A stretch of 64,000 nt of DNA. It comes from RUG705 sp934101175 (GTDB lineage: Bacteria; Bacillota_I; Bacilli_A; RF39; UBA660). How positions within the stretch are numbered: the first letter of the stretch is position 1; each line of letters begins with the position of its first letter. The notes under the pieces are model-generated. The model ran no database searches. It worked only from the letters and a program-made list of their open reading frames with translations, and was not told the origin of the DNA. The stretch covers positions 62,001 to 126,000 of the forward strand of contig CAKOQC010000002.1 in NCBI GenBank assembly GCA_934101175.1. The letters run 5' to 3'. The position numbers and the translations under genes were made by a program. Positions 1 through 6,998 of the stretch are shown one piece after another.

Positions 1-527
1 GACATCTTACTAATATTCCTATTAAGTTTATTGGTGTTAGTGAAAAGAAGGACGGACTTACAGAGTTTCACCCTGATAGAATGGCCAATAGAATTATTGG
101 AATGGGAGATGTTATTAGTTTAGTAGAAAAAGTACAAGATGAGATAGATGAAAAAGAAGCTATGAAAGCAGCTAAGAAGATGACTAAAGGCACTTTTGAT
201 CTTGAAGATTTTTTAGCACAGCTTAATCAAATTAAGAAGCTAGGTCCACTAGAGAACTTACTTAAAATGATACCTGGAGCTAAGAAGATGGGACTTGATA
301 ATGCTAAAATTGATCCTAAACAGATGGCTCACATTGAGGCTATAGTATTATCTATGACTCCAGAAGAAAGACATAATCCTGATATTATTAAGGCTAGTAG
401 AAAGCAAAGAATTGCTAAGGGTTGTGGACTAACAGTTACAGATGTTAATAGATTACTTAATCAATTTGAAGAAATGAAAAAAATGATGAAAATGATGAGT
501 AATAAGAATTTTAAGATGCCATTTTAA
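1..527 (+). CDS. ffh: Signal recognition particle protein Ffh (C-terminal part)
   Basis: Reading is open from base 3, so the gene enters from outside the window and only the last ~174 residues are present. The visible part starts at the end of the NG GTPase domain (KFIGVSEK, then FHPDRMANRIIGMGD). It continues through the methionine-rich M domain that binds SRP RNA and signal sequences (SMTPEERHNPDIIKASRKQR, then a Met/Lys-rich tail). Ffh is the protein subunit of the signal recognition particle and delivers nascent membrane proteins to FtsY. Its RNA partner is also in this window at 59585. An internal ATG at 81 is not the real start, because the family sequence continues upstream of it. Confidence 0.95.
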   Translation, partial: HLTNIPIKFIGVSEKKDGLTEFHPDRMANRIIGMGDVISLVEKVQDEIDEKEAMKAAKKMTKGTFDLEDFLAQLNQIKKLGPLENLLKMIPGAKKMGLDNAKIDPKQMAHIEAIVLSMTPEERHNPDIIKASRKQRIAKGCGLTVTDVNRLLNQFEEMKKMMKMMSNKNFKMPF

Positions 528-559
528 AAGAATTCATTAGTTGAATTCTTTTGTTTTTT
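526..559. terminator. Terminator between convergent ffh and metK
   Basis: A 10-bp perfect inverted repeat (AAAAGAATTC at 526-535, GAATTCTTTT at 543-552) is followed by a T-run on the + strand. It begins in the ffh stop codon and contains the metK stop codon, so it can end transcription from both sides. Confidence 0.75.
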
Positions 560-1634
560 CCCATGGTAAGTCAAGATTCTCTCTACCAAAATGACCATAA
601 CTTGCTACTTTATAATATTCTACGTTATATAGATTTAATTCTTTAATGATGTTGTCTACGCTAAAATTAAAGTTTTTATTGACAAAATCATATATTTTTT
701 CTATAGATACTTTATTTGTACCAAATGTATCAATACCTATATGGATTGGTTTATCATAGCCAATAGCATAGGATACGGATACTTCACATCTTTTTGCTAG
801 TTTATTATGAACTATATTTTTAGCAACATATCTAGCATAATAAGCGCCAGATCTATCTACTTTTGATGGATCTTTACTACTAAAGCAACCGCCACCTACT
901 TTAGCACTTCCTCCATATGAGTCTACAACTATTTTTCTACCAGTAGTACCACTATCTGCAAATGATCCACTAGTTATGAAAGTACCTGCTGGATTTATCA
1001 TTATTTTAGTATTATTATCGATATATTTTTTAGGAATTACTGATTCTATTATTTCTTTTTTAATATACTTACGTAATTCTTCTAGTGAGACTGATTCTTT
1101 GTGAGAAGATGATACGATGATGGTATCTATTCTTTTTGGGGTATCATCAATATACTCTACGGTTACTTGACTCTTACCATCTGGTAATAGGATTGAATCT
1201 TTATTTTTCTTTCTTTCAATAGATAATTTTTCTGTTAATTTATTAGCCAATAAAATAGGTAATGGCATTAATTCTTTTGTTTCATCAGTGGCATATCCAA
1301 ACATTATACCTTGATCACCAGCAGATATTTTTTCTTTATTTACAGCTCTAGATATTTCTTTTGATTGATTACTTATTTTAGTTATCACTTCATATTCTTC
1401 ATTGTAACCAATTTCTTTGATTACTTCTTTAGCTATTTTTTCATATGGTATTTTTACTTTAGTAGAAGATTCTCCATAGATAAATATTAGATTATCTTTA
1501 ATTGTACATTCTACAGCCATTTTACTTTCTTTATCTTGCGACAAGGCTGTATCTAAGATTTTGTCGCTTATTTGGTCACAAACTTTATCTGGGTGACCTT
1601 CTGTGACTGATTCACTTGTAATATATTTTTTCAT
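537..1634 (-). CDS. metK: S-adenosylmethionine synthase
   Basis: Makes S-adenosylmethionine from methionine and ATP in the cytoplasm. The 365-residue product has the family signatures: GHPDKVCDQISD near the N-terminus (ATP/methionine site), AGDQGIMFGYA near residue 107, and GGGCFSSKDPSKVDRSGAYY (usual form GGGAFSGKDPTKVDRSAAY) around residue 246. It is somewhat shorter than the usual ~385-400 residues. A good Shine-Dalgarno sequence (AAGGAGG) precedes the ATG. It is transcribed alone behind a SAM riboswitch and terminator, so product feedback is the expected control. Confidence 0.97.
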   Translation of the reverse strand: MKKYITSESVTEGHPDKVCDQISDKILDTALSQDKESKMAVECTIKDNLIFIYGESSTKVKIPYEKIAKEVIKEIGYNEEYEVITKISNQSKEISRAVNKEKISAGDQGIMFGYATDETKELMPLPILLANKLTEKLSIERKKNKDSILLPDGKSQVTVEYIDDTPKRIDTIIVSSSHKESVSLEELRKYIKKEIIESVIPKKYIDNNTKIMINPAGTFITSGSFADSGTTGRKIVVDSYGGSAKVGGGCFSSKDPSKVDRSGAYYARYVAKNIVHNKLAKRCEVSVSYAIGYDKPIHIGIDTFGTNKVSIEKIYDFVNKNFNFSVDNIIKELNLYNVEYYKVASYGHFGRENLDLPWEKTKEFN

Positions 1635-1659
1635 TTACTCCTCCTTGCTTTTATCAAAA

Positions 1660-1681
1660 GAAAAAAACTCTTGAAAGAGTT
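1660..1681 (-). terminator. Riboswitch-controlled terminator upstream of metK
   Basis: On the minus strand a hairpin (AACTCT/AGAGTT, 1666-1681) is followed by a run of Us. It lies between the SAM aptamer and the metK ribosome binding site, as expected for the expression platform of a transcriptional OFF switch. Confidence 0.8.
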
Positions 1682-1693
1682 AATGTTTTTGGT

Positions 1694-1787
1694 ATTATCT
1701 CTCTCATCGATATTAGCGTTACCACCTTACTTTAGCAGGTTGGTATGAGTTCATAGAGCTAATCCTCTCCCTCATTCTTGATAAAAG
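1694..1787 (-). ncRNA. SAM-I (S-box) riboswitch aptamer
   Basis: Read on the minus strand, the leader shows the S-box pattern. TTATCAAGA at the 5' end pairs with GATAA at the 3' end (P1). P2 is formed by ATGAG/CTCAT with the GGAGAGGA kink-turn-like side. These are followed by the conserved CTATGAA, then CCAACC and GGTGGTAAC of P3. It lies directly upstream of metK, a classic S-box target, and is followed by an intrinsic terminator. Individual bases differ from the consensus, but the order and spacing of the blocks fit SAM-I. A T-box was considered and set aside. Confidence 0.85.
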
Positions 1788-1795
1788 TCAATTTA

Positions 1796-1824
1796 ATATT
1801 ATTATATTTTTTTCTATCTGTCAA
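1796..1824 (-). promoter_or_regulatory. Vegetative promoter of the metK leader
   Basis: On the minus strand there is TTGACA (1819-1824), a 17-nt spacer and TAATAT (1796-1801). It is placed just upstream of the riboswitch aptamer. Confidence 0.65.
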
Positions 1825-1896
1825 GATAATTTGTGCATTTTACACAGTCATAATTTAAGCTCTTTCATATTATAAAAATAGATAGGAGGAACAAAG

Positions 1897-2253
1897 ATGT
1901 TTTATAATGATGATTTTAGGCAAGATGGAAATTTCGGATATGGAGATGGTATAGATATTAATATTAATAATAGTAATATGAACACTAATATGAATACAAA
2001 TACTAATACCAATATGAATGTTAATGAAAATGAAGGTATGAATTATGGAATGCAATCAGGACCTATTATTGAAGCAGGAAGAGAAAGATGCATTCAAAGA
2101 AATATCGTTCATGAAGTAAAACATATCTGTCCAATTAATACTAAAATAATTAATAATCATATATTCAGACATACTTATCAACCACACTATACTTGCAGTG
2201 AAGAGAATGTAGTTACTAATCAACAATGTGGTTCTTGTTGTCAATTTAAGTAA
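1897..2253 (+). CDS. CotD-like spore coat protein
   Basis: 118 residues. The first half is Asn/Met-rich low complexity (repeats of NMNTN). The second half has a His/Cys-rich pattern, with CPINTKIINNHIFRHTYQPH followed by YTCSEENVV and a GSCCQFK tail, that resembles CotD-type inner spore coat proteins. A strong Shine-Dalgarno (AGGAGGA) sits 7 nt before the ATG. Upstream, CATATTATA at 1866-1874 matches the -10 of mother-cell sigma E/K promoters (CATA-N3-TA), though no -35 at the ideal distance is visible. Spore genes elsewhere in the window make this reading likely. It is based on pattern, not on a firm family match. Confidence 0.6.
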   Translation: MFYNDDFRQDGNFGYGDGIDININNSNMNTNMNTNTNTNMNVNENEGMNYGMQSGPIIEAGRERCIQRNIVHEVKHICPINTKIINNHIFRHTYQPHYTCSEENVVTNQQCGSCCQFK

Positions 2254-2267
2254 TCTTTATTAGTGAA

Positions 2268-2300
2268 GAGACCATTACTTGGTAGTGGCCTTTTCTTTTT
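2268..2300 (+). terminator. Terminator after the coat-like gene
   Basis: A hairpin of CCATTAC (2272-2278) with GTAGTGG (2282-2288), including one G-T pair, is followed by CCTTTTCTTTTT. Confidence 0.75.
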
Positions 2301-2304
2301 AAAT

Positions 2305-2333
2305 TTGACTTATTTAATAAGATATGATATATT
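2305..2333 (+). promoter_or_regulatory. Promoter of the methyltransferase leader
   Basis: TTGACT (2305-2310), a 17-nt spacer and TATATT (2328-2333), followed by a ~200-nt leader. Confidence 0.55.
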
Positions 2334-2401
2334 TTATTTGTAGTAATTCAATTAGTCCATTCGCGTTTTACTACCAGTAAACTTATAAGTTTAAAGGAAT
2401 A

Positions 2402-2509
2402 ATGATGAGTCTTAAGAATCTCTTCATGAATGACAATAACGATACACAAATTTTTGTGGTTAGTTTTTGTGTTCATGAAAGGAGGTTCTTTTTATATTAT
2501 ATAATATAA
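2402..2509 (+). CDS. Candidate leader peptide of an attenuator
   Basis: A 35-codon open frame starts at 2402 (a second ATG is at 2405) behind the good ribosome binding site AAAGGA (2393-2398). It begins MMSLKNLFMNDNND and ends FFLYYII. The frame runs through the whole terminator-like hairpin at 2414-2493. A translated short ORF overlapping alternative hairpins is the layout of translation-dependent attenuators, such as those ahead of antibiotic-resistance genes. I do not recognise the peptide, and coding could be fortuitous. Confidence 0.4.
   Translation: MMSLKNLFMNDNNDTQIFVVSFCVHERRFFLYYII
2414..2493 (+). promoter_or_regulatory. Attenuator-like leader hairpin
   Basis: The left arm (2414-2430, ending TTCATGAA) pairs with the right arm (2472-2490, starting TTCATGAA and containing AAAGGAGG). 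An inner stem pairs ACACAAA (2444-2450) with TTTGTGT (2466-2472). The structure ends in TTCTTTTTA, so it resembles an intrinsic terminator. An alternative hairpin CACAAA/TTTGTG (2445-2458) would break the inner stem. This offers two mutually exclusive folds upstream of the methyltransferase. Confidence 0.5.
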
Positions 2510-2544
2510 CCACATAGTATAAATTATTAAGGAGAGTGAAATTA

Positions 2545-2636
2545 TGAAAACAAATGAAAAAGAGTATTATGAAAAAGAAAAAAATTGGGATTTTAGTAAT
2601 TTTAATTTTATAAGTGAAAAGTTAACTAATTAGGAT
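2545..2636 (+). pseudogene. Displaced 5' end of the methyltransferase gene
   Basis: An AGGAG site (2531-2535) precedes ATG 2545, which starts MKTNEKEYYEKEK and then shifts out of frame in an A-run near 2579-2584. In the frame of the downstream methyltransferase the following codons read NWDFSNFNFISEKLTN, then TAG (2631-2633), then DM. This looks like a methyltransferase N-terminus with a one-base deletion and a TGG-to-TAG change, so the gene appears decayed or carries sequencing errors. Confidence 0.6.
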
Positions 2637-3299
2637 ATGTACGAAATATTAAATAATGTTACAAATAAGAATTCTAAAATATTAGACTTAGGTACCGGTG
2701 GTGGAGAAAAATTACTTGCACATTTTCCAGAAACAAAAGAAATACTAGGAACAGATTATTCTAGTGGTATGATTGAAACCGCAAATAAAAATTTAAAAAT
2801 AAGCAAAAGAAAAAATATTTCTTTTAGAGTTATGGATAATTTAAACATGGATGTAGAAGACAATTATTATGATGTAATAGTAGCAAGAAATACAGTAATA
2901 GATGCTAAACAAATTTATAATAAATTAAAGAAAGATGGTTACTTAATTGTAAGAGGAGTAGATAAGTATGATTGTTATGAATTAAAGTTAATATTTGGTA
3001 AGGGACAAGGAATACTAGATAAAAAGCCAATAAGTATAATAGACTATGAAAATATTATTGCTTCTGGATTTAAAGATGTAGAACTAATACCTTTACATGT
3101 AAGAGAGTATTTTAAAACAAAAGAGGATTTATATAACTTCTTATTAAAAGTACCAATAATAGATGACTTTGATGAAGGGGTTATAAATCATAATAAAAAT
3201 ATTGATATGAATAAATTAAATTATTACATAGAAAGAAATACATATCCAAAAGGAATAAGACTTATTAGAAGATATTATGGAATAGTAGCTAAGAAATAG
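2637..3299 (+). CDS. Class I SAM-dependent methyltransferase (5' end disrupted)
   Basis: The 220-residue frame from ATG 2637 keeps the Rossmann-type methyltransferase core. Motif I is ILDLGTGGGEKLL (about residues 14-26), followed by the acidic residue of strand 2 in GTDYSSGM and motif IV-like YYDVIVARN. The target is unknown. The ATG has no usable ribosome binding site, and the natural N-terminus lies upstream in disrupted frames. The remaining protein therefore may not be made, or only through re-initiation. A terminator follows. Confidence 0.75.
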   Translation: MYEILNNVTNKNSKILDLGTGGGEKLLAHFPETKEILGTDYSSGMIETANKNLKISKRKNISFRVMDNLNMDVEDNYYDVIVARNTVIDAKQIYNKLKKDGYLIVRGVDKYDCYELKLIFGKGQGILDKKPISIIDYENIIASGFKDVELIPLHVREYFKTKEDLYNFLLKVPIIDDFDEGVINHNKNIDMNKLNYYIERNTYPKGIRLIRRYYGIVAKK

Positions 3300-3314
3300 A
3301 ATTATATATAATAT

Positions 3315-3340
3315 AAGAAATCTGAATGGATTTCTTTTTA
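3315..3340 (+). terminator. Terminator after the methyltransferase
   Basis: AAGAAATC (3315-3322) pairs with GATTTCTT (3329-3336) and is followed by Ts. Confidence 0.8.
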
Positions 3341-3435
3341 TGTATAATTTTTGTAATATGAAGAAATAATTCTATATAAAGAAAATTTGTTATGATATAA
3401 TAATTATAAGTAAGTATATGGATAGGTGATAGAAT

Positions 3436-4428
3436 ATGATTTTACTAAGTAAGGGAGGCTTTAATGAAGAAGAAACATTTAAAGCTTATAATATTAATAA
3501 TGTAATTAAGGGAGATAGTTCTAATTTTGAAGAAATGATTAGTAAGATTAATCCTGATAGTAAAGAGAGGTATCTGATACAGATACCTAGTACTAAAGGG
3601 TTAACTATAGATATGATAGAAAAATTATCTCCAAATACTGATGTGAGAGTTATTGGTGGACTTACTGAAGAGTATGCTAAGAGTACTGCTTATAATTGGG
3701 ATAATCTTAGAGAGAATGCAACGTATTCTAAGAGTGAACTTATCACTATTTTAAAGAAGATGGAAGAAATAGAAAAAGGAATAGATCCTAATTGGAATGA
3801 TTATGAAAAAGCATTATATTTGTATGAGTATTTAAAATATGATATTACTTATAGGACAACTGAATCTAAAGGAAATGATGGTAAACCTCTTGATATTAGA
3901 GGAAATACTAATAGAACTAGAACTTGGGATACACTAATAGGTCTTACTAATCAATTATCTACTTGTAGTGGATTTGCGCATATATATCAAGAATTATGTA
4001 CTAGACAAGGAATTGAATGTGATAAAATTGGAGGAAAATATTTACTTAATGGAGAAGGGAGTCATGCTTGGAATATCATAACAATTAATGGGCAAAACTT
4101 CTTAGTAGATACAATATGGGATGCACAAGATTATGAAAAAGGAATAGACCATGTTACGGCATTTGGAAATGCTGATAGTAATAAATATATAGCACTATGT
4201 AGTAAAGATAAACAACAAAACCTATCTAAGATAAATCCTGATTGGATTAAAATGGCACATGAGAAAGTTGCTAAAAATATTCCTAAAGAGCATTTACATC
4301 AAGAGAAAGTTGAAAGATTTATTAAAATGAGAGAAGAAGATAGAATAAGGATGAAACAATTAAGAGGAGAACAACTTAATAATAACATAATAGAAAATGA
4401 CACTATTAATAATGGACTTAGTAGATAA
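3436..4428 (+). CDS. Transglutaminase-like (papain-fold) domain protein
   Basis: 330 residues without a signal peptide, so probably cytoplasmic. The C-terminal half has a transglutaminase-like triad: Cys in STCSGFAHIYQELC (near residue 177), His in GEGSHAWN (near 212) and Asp in FLVDTIWDA (near 225). The N-terminal ~110 residues resemble nothing I know, and the tail is a charged, probably helical segment. Substrate and role (protease, cross-linker or peptidase-like) cannot be read from sequence. It is followed after 16 nt by a small coiled protein, probably in the same transcript. Confidence 0.75.
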   Translation: MILLSKGGFNEEETFKAYNINNVIKGDSSNFEEMISKINPDSKERYLIQIPSTKGLTIDMIEKLSPNTDVRVIGGLTEEYAKSTAYNWDNLRENATYSKSELITILKKMEEIEKGIDPNWNDYEKALYLYEYLKYDITYRTTESKGNDGKPLDIRGNTNRTRTWDTLIGLTNQLSTCSGFAHIYQELCTRQGIECDKIGGKYLLNGEGSHAWNIITINGQNFLVDTIWDAQDYEKGIDHVTAFGNADSNKYIALCSKDKQQNLSKINPDWIKMAHEKVAKNIPKEHLHQEKVERFIKMREEDRIRMKQLRGEQLNNNIIENDTINNGLSR

Positions 4429-4444
4429 TTATAGGAGAAGATGA

Positions 4445-4705
4445 ATGAGAGAAGAATTTATAGATAGTTTTAGTGTTTTGGATATTAATACTAAAAGAAA
4501 TCAGATTAGTAATGAATTAATAATTATACATGAGTTAATTAAAGAGTTTGAAAATAAAAAGGGAATAGAACCTATAACAAGAGTAAAGAATTATGATACT
4601 AATAAGGATGCTAGTTTAACAGAGGGGGAAATGTTAACATTTATATACGAAGATATATATAACATTCAACAAGAACTTATATCATTACTAAACTTATGTG
4701 ATTAG
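4445..4705 (+). CDS. Small protein with an EF-hand-like loop
   Basis: 86 residues of unknown function, starting 17 nt after the transglutaminase-like gene. Residues ~49-60 (DTNKDASLTEGE) fit a 12-residue EF-hand/dockerin-type calcium loop: D1, N3, D5, S7, hydrophobic 8, T9, E12. It is flanked by predicted helices. There is no signal peptide. Calcium binding is inferred only from this pattern, and the single loop could be coincidental. Confidence 0.55.
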   Translation: MREEFIDSFSVLDINTKRNQISNELIIIHELIKEFENKKGIEPITRVKNYDTNKDASLTEGEMLTFIYEDIYNIQQELISLLNLCD

Positions 4706-4815
4706 TAAATATTATAGTAGTATAAGATACAGTTTACAGATAGAAGATGGAAATTATTTTTATATAGTTTCTTTTTTTTAATAGTTATGATAGAATAAGA
4801 TTTGTAGGTGATTAT

Positions 4816-5739
4816 ATGAAAAAATGTGCTATTATTTATAATCCTAATAGTGGAAGAAAGGCTAAATTTAAATATTTGCCACAATTTGAAGAGATGCTTC
4901 ATAATTATGGTTATGATACTGAAACTTATTATACAGAATATAAAGGTCATGCTATAAAGATAATAGAGAATTTAAAACCAGTAGATTTAGTTTTATCTAT
5001 TGGGGGAGATGGAACATTTAATGAATCAGTTACAGGTAATTATAGAAGAAAAGATCGTCTTGTATGTGCCCATATTCCTTGTGGTACTACTAATGATATT
5101 GGAGTGATGATGGGATATGGCAAAAATATGCTTACCAATCTAAAAAAGACACTTGAAGGTGTTGTTAAACAAGTAGATATATGTATGATTAATAATAAAC
5201 CTTTTATATATGTGGCTACTGTAGGTAAATTTGCGGATATCCCTTATGAAACACCTAGAGAACTTAAGAAAAAAATTGGATATTTAGCTTATATTAAAGA
5301 GGGAGCAAGATCTTTATTTGATAAAACTAATCTTAATGAGATAGTGTATGAAATAGATGGAGTAGAGTATAGAGGATTATTTTCTTTCGTAATTGTATCT
5401 AATGCTAATAGAATAGCTGGAATTAATAATTTTTATAAAGATGTTAAATTAGATGATAATAAATTTGAACTTTTACTATGTAATATATCAAAGAAAAAAG
5501 ATATTCTTAGGAGTTTATATTTCTTAACTTTATATGATGTACATAAAGTACCTGGACTATATTTATATAAGACAGATAACTTAAAAATCAAATTCATTGA
5601 CAAGCCAAAAAAGCCTTGGTGCATTGATGGAGAAATGCTAGATCCTTTTGTAGATAGTTATGAAATAAAAATAGATAAAAGTCTTAAGATGATGATTCCA
5701 GATAAAAACGTAGATAAATTATTTGTTAAGAAGATATGA
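4816..5739 (+). CDS. Diacylglycerol/lipid kinase, DgkB-YegS family
   Basis: A 307-residue soluble lipid kinase that probably phosphorylates diacylglycerol released during lipoteichoic acid or membrane lipid turnover. It has the family signatures YNPNSGR near the N-terminus, SIGGDGTFNE (nucleotide site, near residue 61), PCGTTNDIG (near 93) and a C-terminal CIDGEML. The gene overlaps yidD by 4 bases (ATGA), so the two are translationally coupled. Confidence 0.9.
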   Translation: MKKCAIIYNPNSGRKAKFKYLPQFEEMLHNYGYDTETYYTEYKGHAIKIIENLKPVDLVLSIGGDGTFNESVTGNYRRKDRLVCAHIPCGTTNDIGVMMGYGKNMLTNLKKTLEGVVKQVDICMINNKPFIYVATVGKFADIPYETPRELKKKIGYLAYIKEGARSLFDKTNLNEIVYEIDGVEYRGLFSFVIVSNANRIAGINNFYKDVKLDDNKFELLLCNISKKKDILRSLYFLTLYDVHKVPGLYLYKTDNLKIKFIDKPKKPWCIDGEMLDPFVDSYEIKIDKSLKMMIPDKNVDKLFVKKI

Positions 5740-5972
5740 AATATGTAGCAATTGGATTAATTAAGGTATATCAGATGATTCCTGGTCCTTGGCATGGATA
5801 TTGTAAATTTAGACCAACATGTTCAGAATATGCTATTGGAGTATTTAGGGAATGGGGATTTATTAAAGGTTTTTATTTGACTAGTAGAAGAATTCTTAGA
5901 TGTAATAGTATAAATAAGGGTGGATATGATCCAATACCTTTGAAGGAGGATAAAGATGGAAAAAAAAGTTAA
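5736..5972 (+). CDS. yidD: Membrane protein insertion efficiency factor YidD
   Basis: A 78-residue protein with the YidD pattern: IPGPWHGYCKFRPTCSEYA, then a hydrophobic stretch, RRILRCN and GGYDPIP. YidD helps YidC-dependent membrane protein insertion. In many bacteria it lies between rnpA and yidC, but here it has moved away from that cluster (46 kb). It starts in the stop codon of the lipid kinase, and its 3' end overlaps the next gene by 17 bases. Confidence 0.93.
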   Translation: MKYVAIGLIKVYQMIPGPWHGYCKFRPTCSEYAIGVFREWGFIKGFYLTSRRILRCNSINKGGYDPIPLKEDKDGKKS

Positions 5973-6459
5973 TAAACAAAGAAAGGATTATTTAAGTTGG
6001 GATCAATATTTTATGGGAATTGCTAAATTATCTGCACTTAGAAGTAAAGATCCTAATACACAAGTTGGAGCATGTATAGTAAGTAATGATAACCGAATCC
6101 TATCAATAGGATATAATGGTACACCGAATGGATTTCATGATACAATATTTCCTTGGGATAGAGAAGGGAAACCACTTGAGACAAAATACCTATATGTATG
6201 TCATGCTGAGATGAATGCAGTACTTAATTATCGTGGAAACAGAAAAGAATTAGAGAATGCTAAAATATATGTAGATTTATTTCCATGTAATGAATGTGCA
6301 AAAATAATTATTCAATCAGGAATTAAAGAAGTAGTATATTTATGTGATAAATATGCTAATACAGATTCAGTTATCGCATCAAAAAAATTATTTGATTGTT
6401 GCGGAGTAAAGTATCGTAAAATTGAGCTATCTGCGCAAGAAATTATGCTTGATTTATAA
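5956..6459 (+). CDS. Deoxycytidylate (dCMP) deaminase
   Basis: Converts dCMP to dUMP for dTMP synthesis. The 167-residue protein has the zinc-binding cytidine deaminase motifs CHAEMNAV (His plus catalytic Glu) and PCNECAK, with NTQVGACIV and GYNGTPNGFHD in the substrate region. It corresponds to the ComEB-type dCMP deaminase of Bacilli. The ribosome binding site (AAGGAGG) lies inside the yidD coding end. It is the last gene before a tRNA. Confidence 0.92.
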   Translation: MEKKVNKQRKDYLSWDQYFMGIAKLSALRSKDPNTQVGACIVSNDNRILSIGYNGTPNGFHDTIFPWDREGKPLETKYLYVCHAEMNAVLNYRGNRKELENAKIYVDLFPCNECAKIIIQSGIKEVVYLCDKYANTDSVIASKKLFDCCGVKYRKIELSAQEIMLDL

Positions 6460-6476
6460 TATTATTTATAAAAAAC

Positions 6477-6505
6477 TTTACTTTTTTCAAAAATGGGTAT
6501 ATAAT
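6477..6505 (+). promoter_or_regulatory. tRNA-Arg promoter
   Basis: TTTACT (6477-6482), a 17-nt spacer and TATAAT (6500-6505), 20 bases upstream of the tRNA. Confidence 0.6.
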
Positions 6506-6524
6506 GTATTTACATTTTTGATTT

Positions 6525-6601
6525 GCGCTCATAGCTCAATTGGATAGAGCGTTTGGCTACGGACCAAAAGGTTTGGGGTTCGAATCCCTATGGGCGCGCC
6601 A
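6525..6601 (+). tRNA. tRNA-Arg (ACG)
   Basis: A 77-base cloverleaf. The acceptor stem is GCGCTCA with TGGGCGC, the D-arm is AGCTCAATTGGATAGAGC, the anticodon arm has CTACGGA in the loop (anticodon ACG, read as ICG after TadA editing), and the T-arm is GGGGTTCGAATCCC. The 3' CCA is encoded (6599-6601). The editing enzyme TadA is encoded at 60075. Confidence 0.97.
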
Positions 6602-6615
6602 TTATGTAGAACCAT

Positions 6616-6637
6616 AGCACATTATGTGCTTTTTTTC
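6616..6637 (+). terminator. Terminator after tRNA-Arg
   Basis: The hairpin AGCACATTATGTGCT (6616-6630) is followed by seven Ts. Confidence 0.85.
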
Positions 6638-6650
6638 TTTGTAAAAAGTG

Positions 6651-6679
6651 TTGTATATATAGAAAATATATGGTATAAT
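6651..6679 (+). promoter_or_regulatory. Promoter of the rimP-nusA-infB operon
   Basis: TTGTAT (6651-6656), a 17-nt spacer and TATAAT (6674-6679). Confidence 0.7.
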
Positions 6680-6694
6680 TTAATTGTTCTTGAC

Positions 6695-6721
6695 AAAGAG
6701 TGGCTGAAAAATCCACTCTTT
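6695..6721 (+). promoter_or_regulatory. Leader hairpin before rimP
   Basis: A 9-bp perfect stem, AAAGAGTGG (6695-6703) with CCACTCTTT (6713-6721), lies in the 5' UTR between promoter and rimP. It lacks a long U-run, so it is more likely a stabilising or regulatory hairpin than a strong terminator. NusA itself could act here, but that is inference. Confidence 0.45.
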
Positions 6722-6743
6722 ATTGTTGATATAAGGAGGTAAT

Positions 6744-6998
6744 ATGGAAACAGAAATTAGAAAATTAATAGAAGGAGAAGTTAACAAATTAGGAATATCA
6801 ATTGATAGTATTGTTTATGAAAAAGAAGGAAGTAACTATTTTTTAAGAATTGTTATTGATCGTGATGAAATTATTGATATTGATACGTGTGTAGAAGTTA
6901 CTAATATAATTAATCCATTACTTGATAAATGTGATATGCTTACTGATAGTTATATTTTAGATGTTTCTACTAAAGAGAAGGGTGGTAAAGATGAATAG
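6744..6998 (+). CDS. rimP: Ribosome maturation factor RimP, N-terminal domain only
   Basis: 84 residues matching the N-terminal RimP domain (LGISIDSIVYEKEGSNYFLR, then IDRDEIIDIDTCVEVTNII). RimP assists 30S assembly. The usual protein is ~150 residues, with a second Sm-like domain that begins after a VSSPG motif. Here the protein stops shortly after LDVSTKE, so that domain is missing. The position, first in the nusA-infB operon, supports the identity. The strong ribosome binding site AAGGAGG suggests it is still translated. Confidence 0.8.
   Translation: METEIRKLIEGEVNKLGISIDSIVYEKEGSNYFLRIVIDRDEIIDIDTCVEVTNIINPLLDKCDMLTDSYILDVSTKEKGGKDE

Noticed and set aside
1694..1787. T-box leader for metK
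   Set aside because: AAGGTGGTAACG recalls the T-box motif, but no specifier stem is evident, while P1, P2 and P3 of a SAM-I riboswitch fit in order.
1870..2244. Minus-strand open frames opposite the coat-like gene
   Set aside because: Low-complexity shadows (Ile/His repeats) of the Asn-rich gene; no promoter or ribosome site.
2631..2633. TAG recoded as an amino acid
   Set aside because: TAG ends other genes here (for example rimP), and the same gene also has a frameshift, so decay or sequencing error is simpler.
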